Shown: one piece after another, positions 60,233 through 64,000 of the stretch
How positions within the stretch are numbered: the first letter of the stretch is position 1
Layout of the letters: the number at the start of each line of letters is the position of its first letter
Assembly: GCA_027257055.1 (NCBI GenBank)
Contig: JAPVLO010000074.1
Location: 2,743,001 to 2,807,000 of the forward strand
Source of the DNA: Cephalopachus bancanus
Taxonomy: Eukaryota > Chordata > Mammalia > Primates > Tarsiidae
Length of the DNA stretch: 64,000 bases
Reading direction: 5' to 3'
The notes under the pieces: generated by a model
What the model was told of the DNA's origin: nothing
Database searches by the model: none
The model's input: only the letters and a program-made list of their open reading frames with translations
Program-made: the position numbers and the translations under genes

Positions 60233-61835
60233 TTTGTACCAGAACACAGAAATAAAACTACATACTTTCCACTAACTGATCTTCAACAAAGCTGACAAAA
60301 ATAAACAATAGGAAAATTACACTGTGTTGAATAAATTCTGATGGAGGAGCTGGCTAGCCATCTGCAAAATGAAACTGGACCCTTATATCTCACCATATAC
60401 AAAAATTAACTCATGGCCAGGTGCAACGGATCATGTCTATAATCCCAGCATTTTGGGAGGCCGAGGTGAGAGGATTGCCTGAGCCCATGGGTTTGAGACC
60501 AGTATGGGCAACTTGGTGAGACATCATCTCTACAAATCAAAACAATAGCCAGGCACAGTGTCACATGCCTGTAATTTCAGCTACTTAGCAGGCTAAAGCA
60601 GAAGGATCATTTGAACCCAGCAGGTTGAGGCTGCAGTGGCTGTGAGTTTGCCATTACACTCCAGCCTGGGTGACAAAGTGAGACTCCGACTCAAAAAAAA
60701 AAAAAATTAACTCATGATGGGTTGAAGACTTAAATATAAGACCTGAAACTAGAAAAGTCTTATAAGAAAACCTAGGATCCATCTTTCTGGACATTAGACT
60801 AAGCAAAGAATTCATGATGAAGACCTCAAAAGCAATTACAACAATGACAAAAGTAGACAAATGAAACTTAATTAAACTAAAAAGGTTCTTCACAGCAAAA
60901 TAAATAATGAAAACGGTGAACAGAAAATTTATGGAATGGGAGAAAACGTTTGCAAACTACACCTCAAAGGACTAATAACCAGAACCTACAAAGAACTTAA
61001 ACAACTCAACATGAAGAAAATGAAATAGCCCCATTAAAAAGTGGGTAAAAAATATGAATAGACACTTCTCAAAAATGGCCAACAAACATATGAAAAATTC
61101 TCAAAATCAATAATCATCAGAGAAATGCAAATTAAAATCACAATGAAACAGTACCATACACCCATCAGAATTGCTAGTATTAGACAGTCAAAGAACAACA
61201 GATGTTGGTTCAGTTGTAGAGAAAAGGAAAGAATCATTCACTATTGTTGGGATTGTAAATGAGTTCAACCTCTGAGAAAAACAGTATGAAGACTTTTCAA
61301 AGAATTAAAAATTGAGTTGTCATTTGATCCTGCAATCTCACTCCTAGGGATCTACCCAAAGGAAAAGAAATCAATATATAAAAAATATATCTGTACTTGT
61401 AGGTTCATTACAGCACTATTCACAATAACAAAATCATGGAACCAACTTAAGAGCCAACAACTGACTGGACAAAAACAGTGTGGTATATATACACCATGGA
61501 ATACTACATAGCCATAAAAAAGGATGAAATTATGTCCTTTGCAGCAACATGGATGGTGCTGGTGATGATCAGCCTATGTGAACTAACTCAGAAACAGAAA
61601 ATCAAGCACTGCATGTTCTTACTTAATCATAAGAGCTAAATGATCACAAAAATAGAAATAATAGACACTGGGGACACCAATAAGCAGAGAGATGGGGAAT
61701 GGTTTGTGGTCAGAAATTACCTATCGGGTACAATATATACTACTTGGGCCCTCTGTGACCCAATACCCATCACTACACAATATGTCCATGTAACAAACAT
61801 CCACATATACCCACAAATCTAAAATAAAAATGGAT
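60233..61835 (+). mobile_element. L1, sense, ORF2 middle through 3' end
   Basis: Starts at gtaccagaacacagaaataa and runs through ctgatcttcaacaaagctga, tggctagccatctgcaaaat, tagacacttctcaaaaatgg, gatcctgcaatctcactcct, acaccatggaatactacata and ccatgtaacaaacatccaca to an A-rich end at about 61835. It is interrupted by an Alu. Its 5' edge abuts the 5' edge of the antisense L1. Confidence 0.93.
60401..60716 (+). mobile_element. Alu, older type, inside sense L1, with target duplication
   Basis: Dimer at 60416-60701, flanked by aaaaattaactcatg (60401-60415 and 60702-60716, exact). It keeps ancestral states: ACTTG present, gggtttgagaccagt in place of the T-arm-like stem, and gtggctgtgagtttgccat in the right arm. 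Confidence 0.97.
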
Positions 61836-62099
61836 CAAAAAGGAAAGTTGAACATGGAGGGAATCCAGAAGTCTTATGTTCAACTTTCTCTGTGTGTCTT
61901 TGGACCCACATTTGGCTGTATATTTACAGGACTTATCTGAGGGCATATATTGATAAAAGCAAAACCATAATAATGTAGGTATATCAGTCCTCAGAGATGT
62001 TGGTGTTTCAGTTTAATCATGCTGAAGATACATCATTAATATCTAACACATAATGGTTAAACCTTGAGAATAAGGAGCAAACCCTAAACAAATATCTAG
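61836..62099. other. Unassigned DNA
   Basis: No recognised gene or repeat. Confidence 0.5.
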
Positions 62100-63185
62100 T
62101 CAATATTCACACAAACTGAGTAACCAAGACATGGAATTTGCAGAAAAAGTGTTTGGAAGATTAATAATACAGAGTTTTAAAAAGCTGGTGGCTTTTCACA
62201 CATCAAACCTAATAACACATCAAACTGAGGCTATTCAAAGTCAAGGTTATCAGTCAGTAATCAAACTACATACCAAAACAAAAATGAAAGCTCACTAGAG
62301 AAAATAAGATAATCTAGAGCCTCTATAATATATCATCCACTGCATATTAATTATAATTTTTAAAATGCCAGCAATTAGAAAAATAAGAAAATACAACCCA
62401 AAGAAAAAGAAAAGTCACTATTCTCCAACTGCATGATAGCACAGATGTTGAATTAAAATACAAAGACTTTAGCAAATGAATTTCAGTGTATTTACAGACT
62501 TATAAAAAATATGGTCCTTATGAGTGAAGAGGGAGACATTCTAAAACTAAAATTATGAAAATTATGACTAAAGAATTTTAGAACTATAATTAGAATAATG
62601 TAAATTAATTTTTCCTAAAAGAATTTTTACAGCAGAGAAGAGCAGAATATAAATAATTTTGAAGATAAACCAATAGAAATTATTCAACTTGAAGGGTAGA
62701 GAGAAAATATATTAACCAAAAAATCAACAAATGCTCAAGTTCATGTAGAAAATACAATTGTTTAAAAAATTGCATACAACTGAATTTTCAAAATGAAAAG
62801 AGTCAGAATAAGACAAAAATATTGGAAAGAAATGGTTGATATAATTTTCCAGTTTTGATTATAAGCCATTCATTTACAAATTTCAAAAGCTCAGGATTTC
62901 CCAGCAAGAGAAATAATAAGAAAACCACATCTAGAAGATAAACCACATCTTATAGATGAATTGCTGAAATGAATAAAAAAAATTTAAAGAACAAACCAAA
63001 ATAAAATAAAAAGTAGAATAAAATAAATTACTTAAGCAGAATATAAATGTTGGATAGCAACAATGGAGACCAGAAGATAATGAAACGTGATCTTCTGATC
63101 ACTTGCCATGTTAGCTTACCATAATTTTATAGAAGTTACCAAAAGACAAATTCCTGAATCACAGACAAAAGAATGTTCTAATCTT
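62100..63185 (+). mobile_element. Old L1 (L1M-like) ORF1-region fragment
   Basis: Phrases in L1M order: aatatggtccttatgagtga, gaaatggttgatataatttt, ccagcaagagaaataataag, acaatggagaccagaagata. Heavily diverged; the left edge is uncertain. Confidence 0.6.
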
Positions 63186-63357
63186 AACACAGCAGGTAGC
63201 ATGACTTTTATGCTCACTGGTGTCCCAATTCACAAGTCCCAAAAAGTCAATGGAGACCATCCAGGTGGATGTTGCACACACAGTGGATTTTGCACATGCA
63301 GGCCAGAGAATGTCATACACACACACATTTAAATGGTAATTTAAGATTATGAGCCTG

Positions 63358-63600
63358 ACCAGGCGCAGTGGTTTAAACCTATAATCCCAGGATTTTGGGA
63401 GGCCGAGGCAAGAGGATTGCCTGAGTCCAGGGGTTGGAGACAAAGCTATGCAACTTGATGAAGCCTCGTCTCTACAATAAATCAAAAAAATTAGCCAGGC
63501 CTGGTGGCATGGTGCTTGTGGTTCCAGCTACTTGGAAGGCTGAGGCAGAAGGATTGTCTGAGCCCAGCAGGTTGGGCCTGTGGTGGCATGAGCACCTAAG
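63358..63600 (+). mobile_element. Alu, old copy, 3'-incomplete
   Basis: From gaccaggcgcagtggtttaa through a recognisable second arm to ggtggcatgagcacctaag, with no normal 3' end or A tail. ACTTG present. Confidence 0.88.
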
Positions 63601-64000
63601 AAAACCTTATTTTAGAAATGGGCTGTCATGAAAACTACCCAGCCTTATCCTGTAGGAAGACTCTATTTTTATTTTCACTCTCTGGAAATTAATTTTTCCT
63701 CTGTTCCAGAAGCAAAAACATATCAATTGGCTAAGGCTGTTTCGCTATGCAAACATTTCTGAAAATATAGTCTAGAAAAAAACTGTCAACTTGTCATCAA
63801 AAGATATACAGAAATGCAAGAAACTCATAGAATATTGTCTTTCAACAAATCACTTCCAGTTTCTAGGCCATCTTGTCTTTCCATACAAATATCATCTCCA
63901 TGAGCCACTATGATTAATCTGAATAACAATGGTTAAGACCTAACTTGTTCAATTTACTTCATATAGCATTTAATAAAGATTACTATCAAAAGATTCCAAG
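63601..64000. other. Unassigned DNA at the right edge
   Basis: No recognised gene or repeat. Confidence 0.5.

Noticed and set aside
57548..61835. Single L1 with twin-priming inversion
   Set aside because: Both arms contain the L1 3' end, whereas twin priming leaves only one 3' end.
1..64000. CRISPR arrays, operons, bacterial defence or plasmid systems
   Set aside because: The sequence is clearly primate nuclear DNA; no spaced direct repeats of CRISPR type and no bacterial-type coding density.
1..64000. Nuclear copy of mitochondrial DNA
   Set aside because: I looked for characteristic mitochondrial rRNA, tRNA and COX phrases and saw none; a proper search could still find a short one.

Overview
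This window is a stretch of AT-rich primate nuclear DNA with no recognisable intact protein-coding gene, tRNA, rRNA or snRNA gene. It reads as intergenic or deep intronic sequence. About half can be assigned to transposable elements. There are 18 Alu-type SINE insertions, several L1 fragments of different ages, old MIR pieces, three LTR-type insertions or edges, a decayed ERVL-like internal region, a mariner-type transposase fragment, a MER5-like hAT fossil, many CA/GT microsatellites and a GA array. All calls come from reading the sequence and remembered family consensus features. No database search was possible.

Organism: dimeric 7SL-derived Alus with A-rich linkers make this a primate. The youngest Alus differ from the human AluS/Y and lemur/galago types I remember: the linker reads ATAAATCAAAAAAT, the A-box region is one base shorter, and both arms carry GC-rich hairpins. 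This points to a non-anthropoid primate, most likely a tarsier. The species call is an inference.

Layout: 1-850 is the edge of an ERVK/IAP-like LTR continuing off the left end. 1-12 kb is AT-rich DNA with a small A-tailed retrosequence, old L1, a mariner remnant, Alus and CA repeats. 12.7-15.5 kb is a roughly 850-bp tandem duplication whose second copy was split by a 1.4-kb ERVK-like LTR. 16-32 kb is mostly unique DNA with Alus, MIRs, a block with a leucine-rich-repeat-like reading frame (24.2-25.6 kb) and an old antisense L1. 32-37 kb holds an antisense ERVL-like pol fossil and an old antisense L1 with a nested tandem duplication. At 44-45 kb an old L1 contains a solo LTR that contains an Alu, each younger layer with a clear target-site duplication. 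50.5-51.4 kb is a 5'-truncated L1 with target duplication. 57.5-61.8 kb is a head-to-head pair of L1 copies, each interrupted by an Alu. 62.1-63.2 kb is another old L1.

No genes work together here. The main interest lies in the elements: RNA-structure changes in the Alu lineage, two copies of a 67-68 nt A-tailed sequence with the same 5' limit that may represent an LTR R region, and the nested insertions that give a relative insertion history.
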